A DNA stretch of 62,044 nt from an uncultured Anaerolineales bacterium. GTDB taxonomy: Bacteria > Chloroflexota > Anaerolineae > Anaerolineales > Villigracilaceae. The translations under genes were made by a program, and so were the position numbers. Shown here piece after piece: positions 16,708 to 23,680 of this stretch. Where the stretch lies: positions 1 to 62,044 of the forward strand of contig CASGHD010000056.1 of NCBI GenBank assembly GCA_949319575.1, in the 5' to 3' direction. Under the pieces are notes generated by a model. That model saw nothing but the letters and a program-made list of their open reading frames with translations, was not told the origin of the DNA and did not search any database. Within the stretch, counting starts at the first letter, position 1. The number at the start of each line of letters is the position of its first letter.

Positions 16708-17328
16708 TCAGGTTTTCTTCACCACAATATCGGCGATAATGTTTGCGGCTTCGTCGCCGCGGTCCGCCGCGTTGGAGAGGTGGCGATAGACTTCGCGCAG
16801 TTTCAACATTTCCACCACGTGATGCACATCCTCAGGGCCGCGGAATAGATCCGCGATGGCTTCTCGGTAGACGCCTTCCACGCGGTTTTCGAGCGCCTTG
16901 GCGCGTTGGGCGTGTTCGGTGGCAACGGCTGGATTTTTCTGCAATCGCAACACTGCCTGATGGATCTCATACGCCGCGTCTTTGAGAAGTGAAGCCATGC
17001 GGGTCATGTAGGATGTGGGCGAAACATTCAGAATCGACATTTCGCTCACGGTGCTGTCGGCGTAGTCAATCACATCGTCAATGGAGCGCGAGAGGGAAAA
17101 GATGTCTTCGCGGTCAAACGGCGTGACGAAGGTGCGATTCAATTCGTCAATGAGGATGCGGCGGGATTCATCCGCTTCTTTTTCTTTAAGTGAAAGTTGC
17201 TCGGCGATCTCAGGCGCTGGCGCCTTCAGATATTCGACGAGCAGTTTCAATCCCTCGAAGGTGACTGCCGCCTGTTCTTGAATAAGTTTGTTGAATATTT
17301 CTTCGCGCTTCTTGAAAAAACTGAACAT
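16708..17328 (-). CDS. DUF47 family protein (Pit accessory, PhoU-like)
   Basis: A 206-residue, mostly helical protein of the DUF47/TIGR00153 family, PhoU-like proteins encoded beside Pit transporters and thought to modulate them. The opening MFSFFKKREEIFNKLIQEQA and the central RSIDDVIDYADSTVSEM are typical. I chose the ATG at 17328, which has AGAGGT upstream, over the longer frame beginning at 17361. It is upstream of pit on the same strand. The metal-binding acidic residues in the helices fit a soluble cytosolic regulator; a direct role with Pit is inferred from gene order. Confidence 0.88.
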   Translation of the reverse strand: MFSFFKKREEIFNKLIQEQAAVTFEGLKLLVEYLKAPAPEIAEQLSLKEKEADESRRILIDELNRTFVTPFDREDIFSLSRSIDDVIDYADSTVSEMSILNVSPTSYMTRMASLLKDAAYEIHQAVLRLQKNPAVATEHAQRAKALENRVEGVYREAIADLFRGPEDVHHVVEMLKLREVYRHLSNAADRGDEAANIIADIVVKKT

Positions 17329-17444
17329 GAAAGACCTCTGGCTGGGTATTTTGTCCGCCAATCATACCACTGGCAGGAAGAATTGCCTGCCGCGCGTAAC
17401 CTGTTGATCTGCTTTGCCGAGCCATTGTGGGAGAGCTCAACAGA

Positions 17445-17640
17445 CTAACCACGGAGACACCGAGTCACGGAGTTTTTTTGGGTCTTTAGGAGTTGCCGTG
17501 ATGAACCGCCTGTTCCGGCGGTAGTTGCGCTGCCGCCCGCCAGCAGTGCGACTGCTGGCGTAACAATCACGGCAATTCCCAGAGAGCCGTTTTTTTAATT
17601 GCTTTTCGCCGTGTTTCCGCGTCTCAGTGGTTAGGGTTTC
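17445..17640. repeat. Nested repeats; inner element shared with 42778-42863
   Basis: Outer arms AACCACGGAGACACCGAGTC and GTGTTTCCGCGTCTCAGTGG are inverted. Between them, 17480-17588 holds GGTCTTTAGGAGTTGCCGTG ... ATCACGGCAATTCCCAGAGA, which recurs in opposite orientation at 42778-42863. An inner CCAGCAGTGCGACTGCTGG palindrome is present. I see no gene from 17362 to 17745. Confidence 0.6.
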
Positions 17641-17745
17641 CTGCCTGTGGTGAAACCCATCTGCAAACTTTTAGCGTACTCGCCGTTGTCGTTCATCCCC
17701 GAAAACAGGATTTAATCGTACAATCGACTTGTCATTGGAGACCGA

Positions 17746-17805
17746 ATGGCTAACAGGGGGAACGTCAGGCTCGCTACCCAAGATTTGACAAAAAATCAAA
17801 TTTAG
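17746..17805 (+). CDS. Possible 19-codon upstream ORF before the tryptophanase gene
   Basis: ATG at 17746 with GGAG 6 nt before it; the frame gives a 19-residue basic peptide (starts MANRGNVRL) and stops with TAG inside the Shine-Dalgarno of the next gene. It contains no tryptophan, so it is not a TnaC-type sensor. It may be chance, or a short ORF whose translation opens the adjacent hairpin ATTTGA/TCAAAT (17783-17801) in front of the ribosome-binding site. Confidence 0.3.
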   Translation: MANRGNVRLATQDLTKNQI

Positions 17806-17813
17806 GAGAAAAA

Positions 17814-19193
17814 ATGACTACCACCTATCCCCCCGAACCGTTCCGTATTAAAGTGACGGAACCGATCCGCCTCATTTCGCGTGAAGAACGCGAAAGTAAA
17901 CTCAAAGAGGCGGGCTACAATCTCTTTTCGCTCAAAGCGGAAGATATTTTCATTGACCTGCTCACAGACTCAGGCACCGGCGCGATGAGTCAAGATCAAT
18001 GGGCGGCGATCATGCGCGGCGACGAGTCCTACGCGGGCGCGCGTTCGTATCAACGCCTCAAGGCCGCTGTGGAAGATATTTTCGGTTTCAAGTATTTCGT
18101 CCCTACGCATCAGGGACGCGCGGCTGAAAATATTTTGTCCGCGTGTTTGGTGAAGCCGAATCAATATATTCCAAGTAATATGCACTTCGACACCACCGAC
18201 GCCAACATCCGCGCGCGCGGCGGACAGCCGGCAAACCTCGTCATTGACGAAGCCGCCGATCCTGCAAATCCGCATCCGTTCAAAGGGAATATGGACATCG
18301 CCAAACTCAAAGCCTTCATCGCCGAACACGGGCGCGAAAATATTCCCTTTGGGATGATCACGGTCACGAACAACGGGGGAGGCGGGCAACCCGTCTCGAT
18401 GGAGAATCTCAAGGCGGTATCCGCTGTCTATGGCGAGGCAGGCATCCCCTTCGTCATTGACGCGGCGCGTTACGCGGAAAACTGCTATTTCATCCAACAG
18501 CGCGAGTCGGGTTATCAAAATAAATCCGTCAAAGAAATTGCGCGTGAGATGTTCGCGCTCGCCGACGGCATGACCATGTCCGCGAAAAAAGACGCTATCG
18601 TCAACATCGGCGGTTTGTTGTGCGTGAATGATGAAACGCTATTCCAAAATATCAAAAATGAACTGATCCTGCGCGAAGGATTCCCTACTTACGGCGGACT
18701 CGCCGGGCGCGATCTCGACGCGATGGCGGTTGGACTCTACGAAGGTTTGGACGAATCGTATCTCTCCTATCGCATCGCGCAGACCGCGTATCTCGCACAA
18801 CGACTCAATGACAACGACATTCCCACCATCCAACCCGCAGGCGGACATGCCGTCTATGTGGTGGCGAATCAACTTCTGGCGCATATCCCCAATTATGAAT
18901 TCCCCGCGCAATCCCTCGGCGTGGAACTCTACCGCGAAGGCGGCATCCGTGGCGTGGAAATCGGTTCGGTCATGTTCGCGTGCCTCGATGCTGAAACAAA
19001 TCAATGGCATTATCCCGCGCTTGAATTGTTACGATTAACCATTCCGCGCCGCGTGTATACGCAGAGTCATTTTGATTATGTGGTGGAGACCCTTCGCAGA
19101 ATCAAAGCGCGCGCGAATGAATTGCGCGGATACAAACTGACCTACGCGCCTGAATTGCTCCGTCACTTTACCGCACAATTTGAACCGATCTAA
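17814..19193 (+). CDS. tnaA: Tryptophanase / tyrosine phenol-lyase family enzyme (probably tryptophanase)
   Basis: A 459-residue PLP-dependent beta-eliminating lyase. Shared family motifs are SYAGARSYQRLKAAVEDIFG, PTHQGRAAENIL, the PLP-lysine motif MSAKKDAIVNIGG, FPTYGGLAGRD and the C-terminal LRHFTAQFEPI. Tryptophanases cleave tryptophan to indole, pyruvate and ammonia; tyrosine phenol-lyases release phenol from tyrosine. The local sequence RGVEIGS matches tryptophanases at a spot where tyrosine phenol-lyases carry an Arg used for substrate recognition (RSMERG), and NDNDIPTIQPAGGHAV is tryptophanase-like. FPTYGGLAGRD resembles the lyases instead, so the call is probable, not certain. The ATG at 17814 follows a strong TTAGGAGA. 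A palindrome at 19213-19241 follows it. Confidence 0.8.
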   Translation: MTTTYPPEPFRIKVTEPIRLISREERESKLKEAGYNLFSLKAEDIFIDLLTDSGTGAMSQDQWAAIMRGDESYAGARSYQRLKAAVEDIFGFKYFVPTHQGRAAENILSACLVKPNQYIPSNMHFDTTDANIRARGGQPANLVIDEAADPANPHPFKGNMDIAKLKAFIAEHGRENIPFGMITVTNNGGGGQPVSMENLKAVSAVYGEAGIPFVIDAARYAENCYFIQQRESGYQNKSVKEIAREMFALADGMTMSAKKDAIVNIGGLLCVNDETLFQNIKNELILREGFPTYGGLAGRDLDAMAVGLYEGLDESYLSYRIAQTAYLAQRLNDNDIPTIQPAGGHAVYVVANQLLAHIPNYEFPAQSLGVELYREGGIRGVEIGSVMFACLDAETNQWHYPALELLRLTIPRRVYTQSHFDYVVETLRRIKARANELRGYKLTYAPELLRHFTAQFEPI

Positions 19194-19212
19194 GCGCGAA
19201 AACTGAATGTCA

Positions 19213-19241
19213 AACATCCTTGACATATTGTCAAGGATGTT
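19213..19241. promoter_or_regulatory. Perfect 13-bp-arm palindrome; operator and/or terminator
   Basis: AACATCCTTGACA-TAT-TGTCAAGGATGTT. It overlaps the -35 box and spacer of the next promoter, as an operator would. It is also followed by TTTAT and could terminate the tryptophanase transcript. The encoded XRE repressor three genes on is the natural candidate ligand. Confidence 0.7.
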
Positions 19242-19248
19242 TTATACT
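19220..19248 (+). promoter_or_regulatory. Near-consensus promoter
   Basis: TTGACA (19220-19225), exactly 17 nt, TATACT (19243-19248), 33 nt before the ATG of the small glycine-rich protein. The -35 box lies inside the palindrome. Confidence 0.85.
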
Positions 19249-19281
19249 CCCGAAAGTCAAGTAAACTTTACAGGAGTACAC

Positions 19282-19452
19282 ATGAAAAAGAAGAATCCAA
19301 TGGCAGGTTTTGCAATGGGAATCGCGATCGGGGTTGGGATCGGTGTAGCGCTGGATAATATGGGCATGGGAATTGCAATTGGCGTTGCGTTAGGTTCTGC
19401 GTTTGGAGCGGCATTCAATAAAGAAAATGATCAAACCGGAGACAAGTCATGA
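19282..19452 (+). CDS. Small glycine-rich membrane protein (glycine-zipper-like)
   Basis: A 56-residue peptide: a KKK-rich start, one or two hydrophobic segments made of repeating G-x-G-x-A-x (GIAIGVGIGVALDN, GIAIGVALGSAFGAAF), and a charged tail. The repeats resemble glycine-zipper proteins that pack in membranes. The ATG at 19282 has CAGGAG at good spacing, and the stop overlaps the next start (ATGA at 19449-19452). It is the first gene of a three-gene operon with a membrane protein and an XRE regulator. Function unknown. Confidence 0.75.
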   Translation: MKKKNPMAGFAMGIAIGVGIGVALDNMGMGIAIGVALGSAFGAAFNKENDQTGDKS

Positions 19453-19835
19453 ATCGAGAAGTTCAGAAAAGATATTTCAAAGAATTTGGCGCCTCCATGG
19501 GATCTTATGTTGTATTGCTGATAGCAAGCATTTCGGTATTAACCAATTTCGAACTCCCGAAAAGCGCTCAAGTTATCGTCACATTGATCCCTGTTATCCC
19601 AACCGTCTTTGTTGTGATCGCGGTGATGCGCGCATTAAGAGACAGCGACGAACTGCAACAAAAAATACAACTGCAAGCCGTGACCTTCTCCGCCATCGTC
19701 ACCGGGTTGATTACCTTTAGTTATGGCTTTCTTGAAAATGTAGGCTTTCCGCGCTTCCCGACGCTTTTTGTTTTTCCCCTTATGATTTTGCTGTGGGGAA
19801 TCGGCGCGGGTATTTTCGCAGGGAAATACAAATGA
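19449..19835 (+). CDS. Four-helix membrane protein in the XRE operon
   Basis: A 128-residue protein with a charged, soluble start and four hydrophobic segments (about 17-32, 40-60, 78-97 and 105-125). Between segments 2 and 3 lies MRALRDSDELQQKIQLQAVT. Pairs of such proteins with a 65-residue Cro/C1-like regulator are common in bacteria; their function is not established. Both ends overlap neighbours by 4 nt (ATGA), so translation of the three genes is coupled. Confidence 0.78.
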   Translation: MNREVQKRYFKEFGASMGSYVVLLIASISVLTNFELPKSAQVIVTLIPVIPTVFVVIAVMRALRDSDELQQKIQLQAVTFSAIVTGLITFSYGFLENVGFPRFPTLFVFPLMILLWGIGAGIFAGKYK

Positions 19836-20029
19836 AAAACACTCTCAAAGTATTGCGGGCTGAAAGGAATTGGTCGCAAGCCGACCTTGCCGATAAACTC
19901 TCCGTCTCGCGCCAAACCATCAACGCCATTGAGACAGAGAAATACGATCCCAGTCTGCCGCTGGCGTTCAAGATCGCGGAGTTGTTCGGCAAAACGATAG
20001 AAGAGATATTTGAACCAGATAAAAAATAA
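19832..20029 (+). CDS. XRE-family transcriptional regulator (short, Cro/C1-like)
   Basis: A 65-residue helix-turn-helix protein. WSQADLADKLSVSRQTINAI is the DNA-binding unit, followed by EKYDPSLPLAFKIAELFGKT and the EEIFEPDKK end typical of the small YozG-like group of XRE proteins. I chose the ATG at 19832 that overlaps the preceding stop; the frame extends upstream but inside the previous gene. It probably represses its own operon by binding the 13-bp-arm palindrome over the -35 box (inference from position). A 15-bp-stem terminator follows. Confidence 0.88.
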   Translation: MKNTLKVLRAERNWSQADLADKLSVSRQTINAIETEKYDPSLPLAFKIAELFGKTIEEIFEPDKK

Positions 20030-20035
20030 AGGATC

Positions 20036-20078
20036 GAATCAAACGACCTTGGGGGATTACCCGAAGGTCGTTTGATTC
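20036..20078. terminator. Bidirectional terminator-like hairpin
   Basis: GAATCAAACGACCTT (20036-20050) pairs perfectly with AAGGTCGTTTGATTC (20064-20078). It separates the XRE operon from the convergent cytochrome gene. It has no long T run. Confidence 0.75.
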
Positions 20079-20092
20079 ATATCGCCTCAGGG

Positions 20093-21070
20093 CTACGGCG
20101 TGGCGGTCAAATACGCGAACAGCGCGGCGAGATCTTCATCCGTCATCTTGGAGGCGTTTTGCCACGGCATCGACTCGGTAAAGGGTGTGCCGTTGGGCCG
20201 TATGCCCGTCCGAAATGCCTGTATGAACTCTTCCTGTGTCAGCGTCCCAACGAACGGACGCGGGTTCGGGACGGCGGGCCCAAACGGAGAGGCAGGCATC
20301 CCTGTCATGTCTGAGCCGTGACATCCGCGGCATTCGCCGAAGGTGGCGACGTATTGTCCATATTCAGGAGTCATTCCTGCGGGCGGCGCGGTGATCACGC
20401 CAGTGACAGGTTCGGGCTCGGGAATAAGCCCCGCTCCGGCAAATAAAACGCCGACGAAACTAAATCTGTCGCCGGTCGGTCCGCTTGAAGATTCCGCGGG
20501 AAGCGAACGGAGGTAGGCGACAATTGCCTTCAAATCATCGTCGCTCAGCTGGTTGTATGGCAGGCTCGACATGACGCCCAGCCCGGCGCCGTTCTTGTCC
20601 ACGCCAGCGCGCAAGACACGGAAAATTTCGCCGTCTGTGTATTCGGCTAGTTTTCCGCCGGGAGTCAGATTTTCGGTGATCATGTCTCCAATGAAGCCGA
20701 AGCCTTCAGATTGGGCGATATTCCAACCGCCGGTCAGGGGTTGCGCGCGGCTTGGTTGCCCATCTTCACCTATTGCGCTGTGACAACCCAGGCAGGCAAT
20801 ATTGACGATGTATTCGCCGCGCGCTACCTGTTCAGGCGTTCCCTCTACGGTGAACTCCGGGGCGGGATCTGCGCCGGGAAAATAGCCTGTGATGAATCCG
20901 CGCGCGCCAGCAAACGAAACCGCCGCAAAGACCAGCGTCAGCAATCCCGCGCCGAGCCCGCCGAGAATCTTGACCCACATCCGTTGCGCTTTGATGGCGC
21001 GATAGGTGAGGCGACCGAAGAAAAAGGTGATGGCAAGAACGATGAGTAGAACGAGCAGGTTTATGAACAT
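20093..21070 (-). CDS. Membrane-anchored dihaem cytochrome c
   Basis: A 325-residue protein with two N-terminal hydrophobic segments (about 3-20 and 33-60) and two cytochrome c domains. The haem motifs are CLGCH (near 94-98) and CRGCH (near 250). Candidate axial methionines lie in DMITENLTPGG and in ESMPWQNASKMTDEDL. The layout resembles the cytochrome subunits that take electrons from membrane or periplasmic dehydrogenases. The function would be electron transfer outside the membrane; the partner is not encoded nearby. The ATG at 21070 has AAAGGAGA upstream. Confidence 0.88.
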   Translation of the reverse strand: MFINLLVLLIVLAITFFFGRLTYRAIKAQRMWVKILGGLGAGLLTLVFAAVSFAGARGFITGYFPGADPAPEFTVEGTPEQVARGEYIVNIACLGCHSAIGEDGQPSRAQPLTGGWNIAQSEGFGFIGDMITENLTPGGKLAEYTDGEIFRVLRAGVDKNGAGLGVMSSLPYNQLSDDDLKAIVAYLRSLPAESSSGPTGDRFSFVGVLFAGAGLIPEPEPVTGVITAPPAGMTPEYGQYVATFGECRGCHGSDMTGMPASPFGPAVPNPRPFVGTLTQEEFIQAFRTGIRPNGTPFTESMPWQNASKMTDEDLAALFAYLTATP

Positions 21071-21098
21071 TGTTTATTCTCCTTTGGTAAACTTTTTA

Positions 21099-21180
21099 AA
21101 CACGAAGGACACAAAGGGGAAAGGCAAGGATCGCGGCGTTACGTGATTTCCTTCGTGACCCTTGCGCCCTTTGTGTTTGA
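21099..21180. repeat. Paired arms AAACACGAAGGACACAAAG / CTTTGTGTTT
   Basis: AACACGAAGGACACAAAGGG at the left and CCTTTGTGTTTGA-like sequence at the right are inverted, with GTGATTTCCTTCGTGACCC between. A related pair is at 27142-27226. Confidence 0.55.
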
Positions 21181-21186
21181 GAGGTT

Positions 21187-21615
21187 TTATCCCTCCAACA
21201 ATTTCTTCAACGTCTCGAGATTCCCTGCAAACTGCTTCTCCATCTGACTCATCATCAACCCCTCCGCCAGTTTAAAGAAACCGCCAGGCGTCGCCTCTGT
21301 AAAAAGTGTGACCAGTGTGCCGCTTCCATCCGCCTGGAATTTCATCCCGCCTGCCAGCGGGAACGCGGACTTGGTCGCTTTCCATTCGTACGCGAAGGGC
21401 GGACTCCAGACGGTCACTTCGCCGAGCGTCTCCATCGTCTGACCGAGGGCTTTTGCCTTCCACGAGTACGTGGAGCCGACGCCAAACGCGCCCGTGGATG
21501 TGACCTTCGCTTCGATGACGCCCTCCTGCCACATCCCTTCTTTATCGAAGTCCGTTGCGAACGCGAAGGCTTTCTCAGGCGCGCAGTTGACGTGGATTGA
21601 TTTTTCGAGTTTCAT
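21187..21615 (-). CDS. SRPBCC superfamily protein (polyketide cyclase/dehydrase-like)
   Basis: A 142-residue protein of the START/SRPBCC fold, which makes a hydrophobic ligand pocket. Typical features are the opening EKSIHVNCAPEKAFAFATDF, the central GVGSTYSWKAKALGQTMETL, SGTLVTLFTEATPGGFFKLA and the C-terminal amphipathic helix LMMSQMEKQFAGNLETLKKL. The ligand is unknown. The ATG at 21615 has AAAGGAGA upstream. It belongs to a run of minus-strand genes (21070, 21615, 22159, 22633) sharing the same CCAAAGGAG leader, possibly co-expressed. Confidence 0.88.
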   Translation of the reverse strand: MKLEKSIHVNCAPEKAFAFATDFDKEGMWQEGVIEAKVTSTGAFGVGSTYSWKAKALGQTMETLGEVTVWSPPFAYEWKATKSAFPLAGGMKFQADGSGTLVTLFTEATPGGFFKLAEGLMMSQMEKQFAGNLETLKKLLEG

Positions 21616-21660
21616 TTTTTCTCCTTTGGTGAAATGATCTGGTCACATTCTACAAAGCCG

Positions 21661-21790
21661 CCGTTTAGAAATCGTTTATTTTTGGGGAGTCTTCGGCAGT
21701 ACCGCGAGATTATCTCGCCCCAAAAGCGACATGAATGTCGCGGTACTGTGAGATTTATCTCGCTGGCGCAATCGCAAAATGAACTTTGCG
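21661..21790. repeat. REP-like palindromes: GCGACATGAATGTCGC and relatives
   Basis: GTACCGCGAGATTATCTCGC, AAAGCGACATGAATGTCGCG and GGTACTGTGAGATTTATCTC follow each other, then GCGCAATCGCAAAATGAACT. Next to them GTTTAGAAATCGTTTATTTT (21663-21682) is identical to 22928-22947 beside the REP-associated transposase. Confidence 0.6.
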
Positions 21791-21793
21791 GTA

Positions 21794-22159
21794 CTACTTC
21801 GCTTGAAACAACGTGACCTGCAACCCATCGGGATACTGGAGGCGGACGTTGAGATCGCCCCAGGGAGTTTCGACGGGCGCGTGGACGAGGGTCGCGCCGT
21901 TGGCAAGCGCCCGCTTCAGCGCGGACTGGAGGTCTGGCGCCTGCAGCGCGAAGCGGATCTGCCCGCTGACTCGTTTCTCCGCTTCGAACTGGTCTATCAC
22001 TTCCGCCTGGCGCTCGTCGAACAGTTCGAGCATGAAGCGTATCTTTTGCGGGTCGCGTTCCGTTTTGAGGGAGAACGCCACGATCACCGAAACGCCGTGC
22101 GCCAGCAGAAATCCGATGACGAAGATGATGTGCGGGAAGACAACGAGTTGGTAAAGCAT
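21794..22159 (-). CDS. Apparent chimera: membrane-protein N-terminus fused to a VOC (glyoxalase-like) C-terminal half
   Basis: The 121-residue product joins two unlike parts. Residues 1-38 are a membrane segment (FVIGFLLAHGVSVIVAFSLK, then ERDPQ) like the start of DUF2269-type membrane proteins. From about residue 40 on (RFMLELFDERQ ... GATLVHAPVETPWGDLNVRL, PDGLQVTLFQ) it is the second half of a vicinal-oxygen-chelate domain, with its usual ending. A VOC fold needs both halves and the first is missing. The simplest reading is a deletion that fused two adjacent genes in frame. The ATG at 22159 keeps a good AAAGGAG. Whether the protein is stable or functional is doubtful. Confidence 0.6.
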   Translation of the reverse strand: MLYQLVVFPHIIFVIGFLLAHGVSVIVAFSLKTERDPQKIRFMLELFDERQAEVIDQFEAEKRVSGQIRFALQAPDLQSALKRALANGATLVHAPVETPWGDLNVRLQYPDGLQVTLFQAK

Positions 22160-22288
22160 GAGAGACTCCTTTGGCGAAAGTTTGAACTATTGACTTTTGA
22201 AAATTAAAAGTCCGTTTATTAGCCCAAAACACGAGAGAAAATGCATGGGTTTTCGGACTTACTTTATTCAAAAATCAATAAGTACTGT

Positions 22289-22633
22289 TTATTTCATATT
22301 CGCGCGCCCAACGAGAAAGAACCCGATGGCAACGATCAACCACAACGTCGGCGGGATATAGCCTGCGGGTGAGTCCATGAAGAGTCCGCTCCACTGGGCG
22401 TAATAGGCGACGAGGCTGATGCCGAGCGTTGCCAGAAGTCCCGTCTGAAAAACGGCGTTGCGCGCGTTGGACACGGGCTCGTTGCGGGTCAGCAGGCAGA
22501 GAATACCCATCGTGATACTGAATACATTGAACCCGAATGTGAAAAAGTCGAAGCCGCCGCCCATGAAGAATCCCGTGACACCTTCAATCAGGAACCAGGC
22601 GCCAGCGATGGTGAGGAAGAGTTTTGGTTTCAT
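22289..22633 (-). CDS. Small four-helix membrane protein
   Basis: A 114-residue protein with four hydrophobic segments, Gly-rich near the first loop (GFFMGGGFDFFTFG) and ending in LVGRANMK. I do not recognise the family. The ATG at 22633 has AAAGGAGA upstream and overlaps the preceding stop by 4 nt (ATGA), so it is translationally coupled to the small protein at 22630-22890. Confidence 0.7.
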   Translation of the reverse strand: MKPKLFLTIAGAWFLIEGVTGFFMGGGFDFFTFGFNVFSITMGILCLLTRNEPVSNARNAVFQTGLLATLGISLVAYYAQWSGLFMDSPAGYIPPTLWLIVAIGFFLVGRANMK

Positions 22634-22890
22634 TTTGTCTTCTCCTTTGGTGAAAAATCAGTTTGTGAGTCTTCGGATGAATCCTTCATCCACTTTTCGA
22701 GAAACCCTGTGAGTTCTGCCAGATTTTTAAATCCAATACGATCCTCCTTCTGCGAATCCTGCAAACTAAGCCGCCACGCCGCGTGGCTTCCATCCGCGCC
22801 GCGCTCCTCCCACACGAGCAGGACGAAATGGTGATAATGCGGCGGGCGGGGTTGGGAGATCGTTGTCATGGAATCTGGCAGCCCAGTCAT
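22630..22890 (-). CDS. Small conserved-looking protein, function unknown
   Basis: An 86-residue soluble protein. The core HYHHFVLLVWEERGADGSHA, followed by AAWRLSLQDSQKEDRIGFKN, looks like a compact beta-rich domain, and a Glu/Lys-rich tail follows. The start at 22890 or the internal ATG at 22869 (MTTISQPRP) are both possible; neither has a strong Shine-Dalgarno. It lies next to the BTAD regulator region but on the other strand. No function can be assigned. Confidence 0.6.
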   Translation of the reverse strand: MTGLPDSMTTISQPRPPHYHHFVLLVWEERGADGSHAAWRLSLQDSQKEDRIGFKNLAELTGFLEKWMKDSSEDSQTDFSPKEKTK

Positions 22891-22910
22891 AATTGGGATA
22901 AACTTACGCC

Positions 22911-23010
22911 CATTATAGAAAGCCAGCGTTTAGAAATCGTTTATTTTCCGTACCGCAAACTTCAGTTTGCGCCTCGTCCCCCAAGGGACAAACTGAAGTT
23001 TGTCGTACCC
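22911..23010. repeat. REP palindromes upstream of the transposase
   Basis: GTTTAGAAATCGTTTATTTT, then GTACCGCAAACTTCAGTTTG (22951-22970) and GACAAACTGAAGTTTGTC (22987-23004) with GTACCC after it. They are oriented as an outward pair and match the palindrome downstream of the transposase at 23684-23701. Confidence 0.75.
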
Positions 23011-23040
23011 GCTCCCCAACCGTACCCGCCCCCCAACCGT

Positions 23041-23680
23041 CATGGACACCATCTACTACCGCCGCAAACTGCCGCACATCCACCCGCAGAACAACCCGCT
23101 GTTTATCACCTTCTCGCTGGTGGATTCGCTCCCTGCCGCCGTGGTTGCCGAGTTAAAAACCCAGCGCGAAAAAGAACTACAAGCCGCCAAAAGCGCCGAA
23201 GAACGCTACACCATCCAGAAAAAATATTTTGGGCATTACGACGAATGGCTTGACCGCTGCGAACATGGGCATGACTGGCTCAGGCAGGAATCCATCGCGC
23301 AAATTGTGGCGGACGAAATTCATCAGGCAGCCAGTCATCATTACGAACTCTACGCGTATTGCATCATGCCCAATCACGTTCACCTGCTCATCCTCTCACT
23401 CATTGAAAAATTCCCGCCTTCCAATATGAAGAGCGCCATCTCCCCCATCGCCGAGATCATGCGCCTACTCAAAGGACGCACTGCCCGTTATTGCAACCTT
23501 GCGCTCAACCGCATGGGCGCATTCTGGCATCACGAATATTACGATCATTATGTCCGCGATGAAAAGGAGATGGAACGAATCATTCTGTACATCTTGAATA
23601 ACCCCGTCAAAGCGGGGCTGGTGAATGAGTGGAAAGATTGGAAGTTCGCCTATGTCACCCCCGAATTCGGCGAGTGGTAG
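23041..23680 (+). CDS. REP-associated tyrosine transposase (RAYT, Y1_Tnp/HUH)
   Basis: A 212-residue transposase-like protein. It has the HUH metal-binding motif in YCIMPNHVHLLILSL (near 122-136) and the C-terminal RMGAFWHHEYYDHYVRDEKE-ILYILNNPVKAGLV region, where a Tyr is the nucleophile in this family. RAYTs are domesticated relatives of IS200/IS605 transposases that process REP palindromes. Here GACAAACTGAAGTTTGTC lies just before the gene and GACAAACTTAAGTTTGTC just after, as expected. I use the ATG at 23041 (MDTIYYRRKL); the longer frame runs into the REP. The gene looks intact. It sits directly against the start of the BTAD regulator. Confidence 0.88.

Noticed and set aside
21612-22271. 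A 219-codon open frame on the minus strand
   Set aside because: It overlaps the VOC-like gene in another frame, is Arg/Pro-rich and shows no domain; a shadow.
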